Positions 18,801-27,358 of a DNA stretch of 64,000 bases are shown here, one piece after another (the first letter of the stretch is position 1; the number at the start of each line of letters is the position of its first letter). The notes below the pieces were generated by a model. The model saw only the letters and a list, made by a program, of their open reading frames with translations. It searched no databases and was not told the DNA's origin. The stretch comes from an uncultured Acidimicrobiales bacterium (GTDB taxonomy: Bacteria > Actinomycetota > Acidimicrobiia > Acidimicrobiales > SZUA-35): contig CALJSB010000028.1 in assembly GCA_937976305.1 (NCBI GenBank), forward strand, positions 1 to 64,000. Direction: 5' to 3'. The position numbers and the translations under genes are program-made.

Positions 18801-21800
18801 CCGAAGCAACAAACAACGACTCACAGGCGACCGCCACTGTCGATCGCACAACCGTTCTTGAGATAACCAAAGCCGAGTCATCTGGCATCGTCGACCCGGC
18901 CCTCGCAGGCACTGCCATCAGCTGGGATCTAGCGGTCATCAACCTCGGCACTTCAACCGACACCAACGTCGTGATCACCGACGACCTGTCGGCCTTCCCC
19001 CTCACCAACATCGCAGCAACCATCACGGGCACGGCAAACAGCTGCTCGGTCACCGGCGGCGTCGTGACGTGTTCTGTCCCGTCGCTTCAAGGCACCCCCG
19101 GGGCACCGGCCAACGCCGTGACCGTGACCATCACCGCCGATCTCGACGCCGACATCGTCGATGGCACCGTGCTGGAGAACACAGCGACCGCAGACGGCGA
19201 CTTCTCGAACGAAGCCACCGGCATCGAGGAAACAACCATCAACCGCCGCGCCGACCTCGAACTCGAGAAGACCGGGCCGGGTGAAATCACTGCTGGCACC
19301 TCGGCCACCTGGATCGTCACCGTTACCAACAACGGCCCGGGCCAAGCCGACAACGTCGAGATCACTGACGTGCTGCCGCCGAGCGCAACGTATGTGAGTC
19401 ACACCGTCACCGCCGGGTCGGCAACATGTGTGGCCTCGGCACCAGTTGTGTGTGACGCCGGCGATCTCGCTCCTGGCGCCGTCGTCACAATCGAGTTCGT
19501 CGCCGAGATCGCGCCAACCGACGCCGACGGCTCATCGGTGACGAACACGGCATTCGTCGAAACCGACACGATCGACCCCGACCCCACCAATGACGAAGAC
19601 TCCGTCGATGCAGACATCGTCCGGTCGGCTGATCTCGAAATCGCCAAGACCGTCTTGGATGACCCTGTCACCGCAGGCGAAGGCGTTCGCTTCACCGTGT
19701 CGGTCAACAACAACGGCCCATCGGTCGCCACCGGCGTCACCGTGACCGACCCGATCCCGGCTGGAATGACATTCGACGCAGCCGCGAGCGACGCCACGTG
19801 TTCCCAGGTTGGTTCCGACGTCGTGTGTCCGGTGGGTTCACTCAACCCAGGCGCGCCGCCCGTCGACATCGTGATCGCATTCACCGTGGATCCGTCGCAG
19901 CCAGTCGGCGACATCACCAACACCGCATCTGTCGCAGGCAACGAGGACGATCCGGACACCTCGAACGGCTCGGCGAGCGACGATGTCACGGTTGAAACGG
20001 TTGCCGACGTCGAATTGACCAAATCATCAAGTGCAACACCGATGACGCCGGGTGAGCCCTATTCGTGGGATCTCGAGGTCACCAATAACGGCCCATCTGA
20101 CGCCCTCAACGCAATCGCCACCGACACCCTGCCGCCGGGAGCCACGTTCAACCCCGCAACCTCCTCAACCGGATGCACCGTCACCGCAGGCACACCAACC
20201 ACCGGACAAACCATCACGTGCACACTCGGAACACTGACCCCAGCCGAGATCGTCAATCTCACCATCGGCGCCGACATCGATCCAGCCCTCACCACATCAC
20301 CGGTCGTCAACAGTGCCTCGATCGACTCTGATACGACCGACCCGACTCCCGGCAACAACGACAGCGACGACTCGTCTCCGGTCGTCCCAGCGGCCGACCT
20401 CGAACTCACGAAGACCGGCGATGCAGTCGCTCTTGCCGGAAACGACGTGACCTGGGAGCTCACCGTCACCAATAACGGCCCGTCAGATGCTGCCAACGTG
20501 GTCGTCACCGACACGCTGCCCATCGGCGTGACCTTCGATCCGGCCACCTCGGACGCGACGTGTGTCGTCACGGCCGGCACCCCGGGCACCGGTCAAACCG
20601 TCACCTGCACACTCAACACCGTCAGCGCCGGCAGTGTGATCGCCCTCGCGGTCTCCGGTACGTCCGATCCCACACTGCTCGACGGCGCGACGATCACCAA
20701 CGACGCAAGCGTCGACTCCGACACAAACGATCCTGACCCCTCGAACAACGACGACGATCACGACACAGAGATCGACCGCAGCGCAGATCTCGCCGTCACG
20801 AAACTGGCCGATCCGACCACGGTGACAGCGGGTGGGCAGGTCACCTACACGCTGACCCTCACCAACAACGGCCCATCGGCGGCAACACTGCCGACCCTTG
20901 CCGACCCCCTTGCCGCCGGACTCACGCTCGATAGCTTCACGCTGCTCACCCCAGGATCATGCTCCGGCGCAATCTCCTGCTCGATCACCGAACTCCTGCC
21001 GGGCGACTCCATCGAGGTCGAGCTGACGGTCACGGTCGATCCGACGGCCGCAGCGGGAACCATCACCAACACCGCAACCGGAACGGCACCAGAGGACCCA
21101 GACGGTGCGTCCGCAACCGAAGACATCACGGTCACGCTGTCGGCCGACCTCGCCGTCACGAAGGTGGCTGACCCCATCACGGTCAACGCCGGCGAGCAGG
21201 TCACCTTCACGATCACCGTCGACAACCTCGGGTTGTCCCAAGCCACGGGTGTCACGATCACCGACCCGATTCCGGCCGGTATGACCTTCGTCCCGACCGG
21301 TTCCGACCCGAGCTGCTCACAAGTAGGCAGCAACATCGTGTGCAACCTCGGCACGATCCAGCCAAGCGCGACAGCCGTCTCCGTCGATCTCGTGTTTGTC
21401 GTCGACAGCGCGGCCGCAACGAGCACCCTCACCAATACGGCGACGGCATCGGCCAACGAGCCAGACCCTGATCCAGACAACGACGCTGACAGCGTTGATG
21501 TCGACATCACCAACGCGGCTGATCTTTCACTTACCAAGACCTCACCGGCGACGGCGCCCGTCCCTGGCGAGTCCTACGAGTGGAATCTCGAGGTCACCAA
21601 CGACGGGCCATCGAACGCCGCCGCCGTGATCGTCACCGACACCCTGCCGCCAGGGGCGACGTTCGATCCGGCAAGTTCCTCACCTGCATGCAGCGTCACC
21701 GGAGGCACACCAGCCACCGGACAGACCATTACTTGTGTGCTCGGCACCATCACAGCTGATGGCGTGGTCAACCTGACGATCGCCACGGATCTCGACTCTG

Positions 21801-24800
21801 ATCTCACGGGATCGCTCACCAACGCCGCCAGCGTCGATTCGGACACGACCGACCCTAATCCGAGCAACAACGACGACACGGATGACTCCACACTCGAACC
21901 GGCTGCTGATCTCAGCCTCGTCAAAACGGCACCGACAACCGCCACGGCGGGCGAACCGATCTCGTGGCTCGTCGATGTCGCCAACAACGGCCCATCTGAC
22001 GCCGTCAATGCCACCGTCACCGACACCCTCCCGGTGGGCGTGGCCTTTGACCCCGCAACCTCCTCAACCGGATGCACCGTCACCGCAGGCACACCAACCA
22101 CCGGAGAAACGATCACCTGCACACTTGGCAACATCGCGCCGGGTGACGTCGTCAACCTCACCATTGGCGCCGACATCGACCCGACGACCACCGGGCCCAT
22201 CGCCAACAGCGCAACGACCGATTCGGACACTCCCGACCCCGACTCGTCGAACAACGACGACGACACCTCAACCGACGTCGACCGCATCGCCGACTTGGCG
22301 GTCAGCAAGACAGCGGACCCCACCACCGTGACGCCCGGCGGCCAAGTCATCTACACCATTCGGGTCACGAACGACGGTCCATCGTCGGCAACGAACATCT
22401 CGGTGACTGACCCGATGGCGGCTGGCCTCACCGCAGTCTCTGCGACACCTTTGGGCGCAGGTTTGTGCACGATCACGGGAGGCGTCGTGACGTGCGACGT
22501 GGCAACGTTGGCCGTCGGCACGTCCGCAACCTTTGAGATCGTCGCCAGCATCGACAGTTCAATTGCCAACGGGGCGACACTCACGAACACCGCATCTGCA
22601 TCCTCAGACGAGGACGACCCAGACGGTGCATCCGCAAGTGAAGACATCACGAATGACCGGTCGGCTGATCTTGTCTTCGACAAGGTACTCACCACCGCTG
22701 CCCCCGTGGCCGGCGAACCCGTCTCGTTCAACCTCGACGTCACCAACAACGGCTTGTCCGATGCCTCAAACATCGTCATCACCGACCCGTTGCCCGCCGG
22801 CACCACCTTTGATGCGGCGACAAGCAGCCCGCTGTGCTCGCTCGTCGGCAGCAGCATCGTGTGTTCGATCACCACGCTCGTGGTCGGCAACTCGATCTCT
22901 GTTCCCATCACGCTGATCATCGATAGCGACGTTCCTGACGGCTCGACCTTCACCAACAGCGCATCTGTGACGGCCGATGAGGATGATCCCGACACCACCA
23001 ACAACGACGACGACGCGGATGTCGACGTCGAACGGCTCGTCGACCTGAGTGTCGACAAGGTCGCCCCAGCGGCGCCGCCAATCCCAGGCACGACAACGTC
23101 GTGGACGATCAACGTCGCGAACGCCGGCCCATCGGACGCCAACAACGTCGTAGTCACCGACACGCTCCCCGTAGGCCTGACATTCGACCCAGCGACCTCG
23201 GACGCTCGATGCGCCGTCAGCGCTGGCACCCCGGCATCTGGCGAAACCGTCACCTGTGTGATTCCGCTCCTCGCTGACGGAGCGAGCGAGTCGCTCCTCA
23301 TCGGCGCCGATGTCGCAGCCGACCTCACGGGAGAGATCTCGAACACGGCGGCTGCCGATTCTGACGAGACCGACAGTGATCCGTCGAATAACTCAGACAC
23401 CGCGTCCTCAACCGCCGAACCCTCCGCCGACCTCGCCCTCACCAAGACTGCCGTCACCGATCCGATCGTGGCTGGTGAACCGGTCGAGTACACGATCGAG
23501 ATCACCAATGCCGGCCCGTCAGACGCCACCAACGTCGTGGTCGCCGACACCTTCCCATCGGTGCTGACGTTCGATGATCCCGCCTCAGATGCGAGCTGCG
23601 ATCTCGTCGGAGCCGATGTTGTGTGTGCGATCGGATCCATCGCCGCCGGTGCCTCTACCTCGATCACCCTCAGCTTCGATCTCGATGAGTCGAGCATCGA
23701 CGGCTCGACCATCACGAACACTGCGACGGTCGGATCTGATGTGCCGGACCCCAACAGCACGAACGACAGTGACGATGATGAGTCGGTCGTTACCCGATCG
23801 GCCGATCTCTGGATCGACAAGACCGGCCCAGCCACGCTGACCGCAGGCGGAACCGGCACCTACACGGTCACCGCTGGTAACGACGGCCCGTCAACGGCAA
23901 CCGGCGTTGTGTTCAGCGACGCCGTCCCCGCAGGCCTCACTGTCACCGGCATCTCGGGCCCAGCCTTCTGTAGCTTCACGGCCTCGGCCGTCACGTGCAC
24001 AGTCGGCACCGTCGCCCCCGGCACGAGCTTCACACTCATCGTCGACGTCGCAGTTGACGCATCAGTTGCCGATCTCGCCACGCTCACCAATTCAGCCAGC
24101 ATCTCGGGCAACGAGCCGGACCCAGACCCAGACGACAACGACGATGCTGTCAGCTCGACCGTCGAGCGCTCAGCGGACCTCGAAACCGCCAAGACCGTGC
24201 TCACCGATCCGATCGTTCCGGGTGAGCCCGCGCTGTTCGAGATCACCGTGACCAACAACGGACCTTCTGACGCCAGCGGTGTCACGATCACCGACACCCT
24301 CGCCACCGGCCTGACCTTCCGCCCCGACCTCTCATCGGTCGACTGTGTTGCTGGCGTCACCTGCTCGCTCGCCACGCTCCCTGCCGGTACCGACGTCACC
24401 TTCATCGTCGGAGTCGACGTCATCTCGACGTTGCCGGATGGCTCGACCGTCGCAAACACGGCCGCCGCGGCCGCCAACGAGACGGATCCGGACCCCACAA
24501 ACGACGCCGGCTCCGACGCAGGGCCGGTCACGCGATCAGCCGATCTCGCCATCGTGAAGTCGGGTCCAGCGACGCCAGCCACAGCCGGCACCCAGCTCAC
24601 GTGGACGCTCGACATCATAAACGAAGGCCCATCGGACGCCACGAATGTCGTGGTGACCGATACCTTGCCGGCCGGAGCATCCTTCGACGTCGCCGGCTCT
24701 GACAGCCGTTGCGTCGTGGCCACCGGCGCCATCGAGTGCACGATCGGAACGATGGCTGACGGCGCAACCGACCAGCTGGTGATCGTCGTCGATGTCTCGT

Positions 24801-27310
24801 CGACACTCAGCGACGGCTCGCTGCTCACGAACACCGCCGCTATCAGCGGCGACGAGAACGACCCGAACGCAGACAACAACAGCTCAGAACACACCGCTGA
24901 CATTGAGCGATTGACCGGTTTGAGCCTCACCAAGTTCGACGTCGACGACATCGTGGTTGCGGGCGAAACGATCGGCTGGGATCTCACCGTCGAGAACCTC
25001 GGACCATCTGCTTCTGACAACGTCGTCATCACCGACACGCTGCCCATCGGCGTGACGTTCGATCCGGCCGCGTCCGATGCCGTGTGTCTCGTCACGGCGG
25101 GCACGCCGACCAGCGGCCAGACCGTCACGTGCACGCTCGGCACGCTCGATACGGGCGACACCGTCACCGTTCGGATCGGCGGCGGACTCGACCAGGCCTT
25201 GCTCGATGGCCAACAGCTCATCAATGAGGCACTTGCCAGCGGCGACAACGCCACAGACGGCACAGCGCAGGAAGAAACCACCATCGATCGAGTCGCCGAT
25301 GTCACCGTCATCAAGGAAACGACGACCTCGCCGATCGTGCCTGGTGTGCCGGTGACCTACTCGATCACCGTGACCAACAACGGGCCATCCCAAGCCACCA
25401 ACGTCGAAATGACGGACCTGCTCCCCGCGGGGGCGTCGCTGCTCGACATCACCGGACCGGTCACCTGCGCGACGACGAGCGGGACGGCCGTTTGTCCGGT
25501 CGGGACACTCGACAACGGCGAGAGCGCCGCGTTCACCATCCAACTCCTCCCGGCGAGCTACCTCGTCACGGGTGACGACTTCGTCAACCAGGCGTCAATT
25601 ACCGCAGACGAGGACGAAGACGGTGACGCCGACGACTCGACCGAACCCATCGCCCGCTCGGTTGACCTGAGCATTACCAAGACCGCCTCAACAGCCGACG
25701 TTGCTGCCGGTGCTGGCCTCACGTTCGAGCTGACCGTCACGAACACTGGACCATCCGATGCGTCAAACGTCGTCGTCACCGACAACCTTCCCGACGGCCT
25801 GACGTTCGACCCGGCAACATCGGCCGCCGACTGCACCGCCAGCGGCCAGATTGTCACCTGCACCACACTCACGGTCGCGGCCAACACCAGCGCCTCCTTC
25901 GTTGTTGGTGTGATCGTCGACTCGACCGTCACCGGTACTCTCACAAACACGGCGGCCGTTGCGAGCGACGAGCCAAACACCAACTCCGATCCCACCGACG
26001 ACGCCACCGTCGCCGTCGGCGAAGAGGCTGATCTCGAGCTGACCAAGGTTGGACCCACCACGGTGATCGCCGGCGAGAGCGTTACCTACTCATTTGCTGT
26101 GTCGAATGCCGGTCCCTCGGTCGCCCGAAACGTCACCATCACCGACATCCTCCCGGCTGAGTTGAGCGTCACCACACTCCCGAGCGAGTGTTCGGCCGCG
26201 GGCACCCCGGCCACGATCACCTGCCTCGTCGGCGACATCGCCCCTGGTGACACGATCGAATTCGAGTTCGACGTCCTCCTCGATTCGACCGCCAACTCCA
26301 CGGTGCGCAACGTCGCGACCGTGTCGTCAAATGCCACCGATCCAAACCCGGACAACGACGTTGCAACCACTCTTGCCGACGTCGACCGCGTGGCTGACCT
26401 CGATGTGTCGAAGACGCTTGATACTGACGATGTCGTCGCCGGTGGCACGGCCGTTTGGACCGTCACGGTGACCAACAACGGGCCGTCATCGGCCACCAAC
26501 GTGGTCGTCACCGACGATCTGCCAGCGGGTCTCACCTTTGTCGCGGGAGACTCGAGCGCTTTGTGTGACGAAGACTCGACGGGTCTTGTCAGCTGCAACG
26601 TTCCGGGTCTCGCAGTCGGCGATTCGGCTGAGCTCACGATCACCACCGACGTCGACGACACGCTCAACGGATCGATCACCAACAGCGCAACCGCTGTCGC
26701 CGACGAAGCCGATTCGGATGGCGCTGAAGCTGAAGCGACCGGTGCTGTACGCCGTTCGATCGCGGATCTCCAGATCAGAAAGAGCGTGGTTGCAGCCGAC
26801 CTGACAACGAACGGGCTCACGACCTGGTCTGTCGTCGTCTCCAACAACGGGCCGGACGACATCATCACCCCGCTGACCATCAGCGACTCGCTGCCGCCGA
26901 GTGTCACCTACGTGAGCCACACCATCACGGGCGCCACCCCGTGTACGGTCACCGGCCAGCTCCTCAGCTGCACACTCGAAAACGGTTTGGCATCAGACGG
27001 CTCCATCACCCTCGAGATCGTGACCCGAACGGTCACAACAACCGACCTCGTCGAAAACACGGCTCGGGTGTCGGCGAGCGGCCTCGCCGGTGAGCCCGAT
27101 GGTGTCGTCGAGATTGCTGCCGCTGCCGCCGCTCAGCGACCCGCAACGCCCCCATCGCCCTTGGCGTTCACCGGCTCCACGACGAGCACGATTGTGTCGA
27201 CTGCCCTGCTCCTGCTGCTCATGGGTGGCGGAGCGCTACTCCTCAGCCGTCGTCAACGCCGAGCCGTCCGGGTAACAGCGGCAGAAAGCGCCCAACGCGA
27301 CAACCGGTGA
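15818..27310 (+). CDS. Giant LAxTG-anchored surface protein with 27 DUF11 repeats
   Basis: I start this at ATG 15818 (MARPTALSLQ) because the signal peptide follows it (VRCVAALLVVATLVVGTPPTPAGAQT); the track's 15692 overlaps the previous gene. There is no obvious ribosome site, so the start is uncertain. The protein is about 3,830 residues: an N-terminal domain of about 330 residues of the kind preceding DUF11 repeats, then 27 repeats of about 120 residues, each marked by patterns like ADLAVTK...VTNNGPSDATNVVVTDTLPAG. The C terminus has PLAFTG (LAxTG, the signal used by actinobacterial class E sortases), one membrane helix, and a basic RRQRR tail. It should be a wall-anchored adhesin-like fibre. 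Asp/Glu-rich repeats suggest calcium binding, which is unproven. Confidence 0.93.
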   Translation: MARPTALSLQRQGPSQLRTIWVRCVAALLVVATLVVGTPPTPAGAQTAFGTPVFSTNTTGDIVYAANTLLTCPASAACTDAQSNLGGTAQANNSFTMMDVDVDGDPSTFNSSSANFTLPAGANVQWAGLFWGASSNNASRNQVLFETPTSAGYLPITAPGGQLYNLGGPYQGWADVTSQVQAAGSGTYTVANVQRSTGRGQYAGWSLVVVVEDPNEPFRNLAVFPGLERVNSANPVDITVSGFLSPPVGPVTAEIGFVAYEGDERFTGDFAELNGTRLGDALNPTTNFFNSRISDGGSLPTGSNPNYLDQLGFDAKIVNTVGIVPPGATSATVQLRSAGDWYYPGVVTTAIDIFVPNLVLDLEKSVDDINGGDVNPGDTLTYEITFTNQGEDAALDTILTDAIPAGTTYLAGSGEILSGDNVGTSNVVFDAVNDELVFYLGTGASAGTGGRVAPFSSTGTTYTVQFQVTVDAGTEGTTIDNTGTLGYTAETLGESYTADTNTVSDPVEALSNVVLDDKTDSVDSVVAGESTVYTITFSNDGPSSADNTTVVDTLPVGFVFDPATSSASCSVTSGSPATGQTVSCNVGALAAGANGSVDIGVDVEGAVAAGTYANRAEVTTTTAESNPSDNFGREATTVTRLVDLALDKAFAPNPASAGGQITYTLTATNNGPSDAQNVMIVDGLPGGVTFSSVDDPACSHTAGTITCSYASLAAGDTVVATITVDVPASTPDGTVFTNKASISSSDPEDPAGDPNTDSTNTPVGRAADLEIAKTSAGPFVAGTTVLFDLEISNAGPSDATNVVVQDNLPEGTIFNAGLSSSGCSLSGTTVTCNLAALAAGDTASFTIAVDLPETLADGTDLTNSASVEADELDPTPENNTDEVDFTVEREADLAIVKSVTPGNVAAGGDLTYVIDVTNNGPSEATGVTVTDTLPAGVTLVSAPGCASTSTLTCAIGTVASGGTAQITIVVNVQGTTPDGTDLVNAASVSGNETDPEATNNDSQATATVDRTTVLEITKAESSGIVDPALAGTAISWDLAVINLGTSTDTNVVITDDLSAFPLTNIAATITGTANSCSVTGGVVTCSVPSLQGTPGAPANAVTVTITADLDADIVDGTVLENTATADGDFSNEATGIEETTINRRADLELEKTGPGEITAGTSATWIVTVTNNGPGQADNVEITDVLPPSATYVSHTVTAGSATCVASAPVVCDAGDLAPGAVVTIEFVAEIAPTDADGSSVTNTAFVETDTIDPDPTNDEDSVDADIVRSADLEIAKTVLDDPVTAGEGVRFTVSVNNNGPSVATGVTVTDPIPAGMTFDAAASDATCSQVGSDVVCPVGSLNPGAPPVDIVIAFTVDPSQPVGDITNTASVAGNEDDPDTSNGSASDDVTVETVADVELTKSSSATPMTPGEPYSWDLEVTNNGPSDALNAIATDTLPPGATFNPATSSTGCTVTAGTPTTGQTITCTLGTLTPAEIVNLTIGADIDPALTTSPVVNSASIDSDTTDPTPGNNDSDDSSPVVPAADLELTKTGDAVALAGNDVTWELTVTNNGPSDAANVVVTDTLPIGVTFDPATSDATCVVTAGTPGTGQTVTCTLNTVSAGSVIALAVSGTSDPTLLDGATITNDASVDSDTNDPDPSNNDDDHDTEIDRSADLAVTKLADPTTVTAGGQVTYTLTLTNNGPSAATLPTLADPLAAGLTLDSFTLLTPGSCSGAISCSITELLPGDSIEVELTVTVDPTAAAGTITNTATGTAPEDPDGASATEDITVTLSADLAVTKVADPITVNAGEQVTFTITVDNLGLSQATGVTITDPIPAGMTFVPTGSDPSCSQVGSNIVCNLGTIQPSATAVSVDLVFVVDSAAATSTLTNTATASANEPDPDPDNDADSVDVDITNAADLSLTKTSPATAPVPGESYEWNLEVTNDGPSNAAAVIVTDTLPPGATFDPASSSPACSVTGGTPATGQTITCVLGTITADGVVNLTIATDLDSDLTGSLTNAASVDSDTTDPNPSNNDDTDDSTLEPAADLSLVKTAPTTATAGEPISWLVDVANNGPSDAVNATVTDTLPVGVAFDPATSSTGCTVTAGTPTTGETITCTLGNIAPGDVVNLTIGADIDPTTTGPIANSATTDSDTPDPDSSNNDDDTSTDVDRIADLAVSKTADPTTVTPGGQVIYTIRVTNDGPSSATNISVTDPMAAGLTAVSATPLGAGLCTITGGVVTCDVATLAVGTSATFEIVASIDSSIANGATLTNTASASSDEDDPDGASASEDITNDRSADLVFDKVLTTAAPVAGEPVSFNLDVTNNGLSDASNIVITDPLPAGTTFDAATSSPLCSLVGSSIVCSITTLVVGNSISVPITLIIDSDVPDGSTFTNSASVTADEDDPDTTNNDDDADVDVERLVDLSVDKVAPAAPPIPGTTTSWTINVANAGPSDANNVVVTDTLPVGLTFDPATSDARCAVSAGTPASGETVTCVIPLLADGASESLLIGADVAADLTGEISNTAAADSDETDSDPSNNSDTASSTAEPSADLALTKTAVTDPIVAGEPVEYTIEITNAGPSDATNVVVADTFPSVLTFDDPASDASCDLVGADVVCAIGSIAAGASTSITLSFDLDESSIDGSTITNTATVGSDVPDPNSTNDSDDDESVVTRSADLWIDKTGPATLTAGGTGTYTVTAGNDGPSTATGVVFSDAVPAGLTVTGISGPAFCSFTASAVTCTVGTVAPGTSFTLIVDVAVDASVADLATLTNSASISGNEPDPDPDDNDDAVSSTVERSADLETAKTVLTDPIVPGEPALFEITVTNNGPSDASGVTITDTLATGLTFRPDLSSVDCVAGVTCSLATLPAGTDVTFIVGVDVISTLPDGSTVANTAAAAANETDPDPTNDAGSDAGPVTRSADLAIVKSGPATPATAGTQLTWTLDIINEGPSDATNVVVTDTLPAGASFDVAGSDSRCVVATGAIECTIGTMADGATDQLVIVVDVSSTLSDGSLLTNTAAISGDENDPNADNNSSEHTADIERLTGLSLTKFDVDDIVVAGETIGWDLTVENLGPSASDNVVITDTLPIGVTFDPAASDAVCLVTAGTPTSGQTVTCTLGTLDTGDTVTVRIGGGLDQALLDGQQLINEALASGDNATDGTAQEETTIDRVADVTVIKETTTSPIVPGVPVTYSITVTNNGPSQATNVEMTDLLPAGASLLDITGPVTCATTSGTAVCPVGTLDNGESAAFTIQLLPASYLVTGDDFVNQASITADEDEDGDADDSTEPIARSVDLSITKTASTADVAAGAGLTFELTVTNTGPSDASNVVVTDNLPDGLTFDPATSAADCTASGQIVTCTTLTVAANTSASFVVGVIVDSTVTGTLTNTAAVASDEPNTNSDPTDDATVAVGEEADLELTKVGPTTVIAGESVTYSFAVSNAGPSVARNVTITDILPAELSVTTLPSECSAAGTPATITCLVGDIAPGDTIEFEFDVLLDSTANSTVRNVATVSSNATDPNPDNDVATTLADVDRVADLDVSKTLDTDDVVAGGTAVWTVTVTNNGPSSATNVVVTDDLPAGLTFVAGDSSALCDEDSTGLVSCNVPGLAVGDSAELTITTDVDDTLNGSITNSATAVADEADSDGAEAEATGAVRRSIADLQIRKSVVAADLTTNGLTTWSVVVSNNGPDDIITPLTISDSLPPSVTYVSHTITGATPCTVTGQLLSCTLENGLASDGSITLEIVTRTVTTTDLVENTARVSASGLAGEPDGVVEIAAAAAAQRPATPPSPLAFTGSTTSTIVSTALLLLLMGGGALLLSRRQRRAVRVTAAESAQRDNR
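20151..20206 (+). repeat. 56-base identical block within DUF11 repeat 9
   Basis: The run starting ACCCCGCAACCTCCTCAACC is identical over 56 bases to 22050-22105 in repeat 14, including synonymous positions, whereas flanking bases differ. Confidence 0.9.
22050..22105 (+). repeat. 56-base identical block within DUF11 repeat 14
   Basis: Identical partner of 20151-20206. Preceding and following bases diverge (CTTTG versus TTCA before; GAAAC versus CAAAC after), so the identity is sharply bounded. Confidence 0.9.
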
Positions 27311-27358
27311 TCCGACTCAGCTCGTTCAGGTTTGGCTGCACTGGGCCGATAAAGGCGT

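Larger units (their letters stand above)
16892..27120 (+). repeat. Array of 27 DUF11 (conserved repeat) domains
   Basis: Counting each (A/V)DLxxxK...NxGPS...DxLP start gives 27 units, from VLDLEKSVDDINGG to ADLQIRKSVVAADL. Repeats differ in sequence at protein level but keep the same framework, and each carries an acidic stretch such as DEDDPDTTNNDDD between units. Some neighbouring or more distant units share unusually similar DNA (see separate entries). Confidence 0.92.

Noticed and set aside
22351-23859. 502-residue minus-strand ORF inside the DUF11 gene
   Set aside because: It is an antisense shadow of the repeat gene caused by strong codon bias; its sequence is a Ser/Val-rich repeat echo with no ribosome site or domain. 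Similar long ORFs at 23860-25314 and 21574-22350 are shadows too.
16093-27310. CRISPR-like or satellite repeats in the DUF11 region
   Set aside because: The periodicity is about 360 bases and matches protein repeats with divergent DNA, not a CRISPR array.
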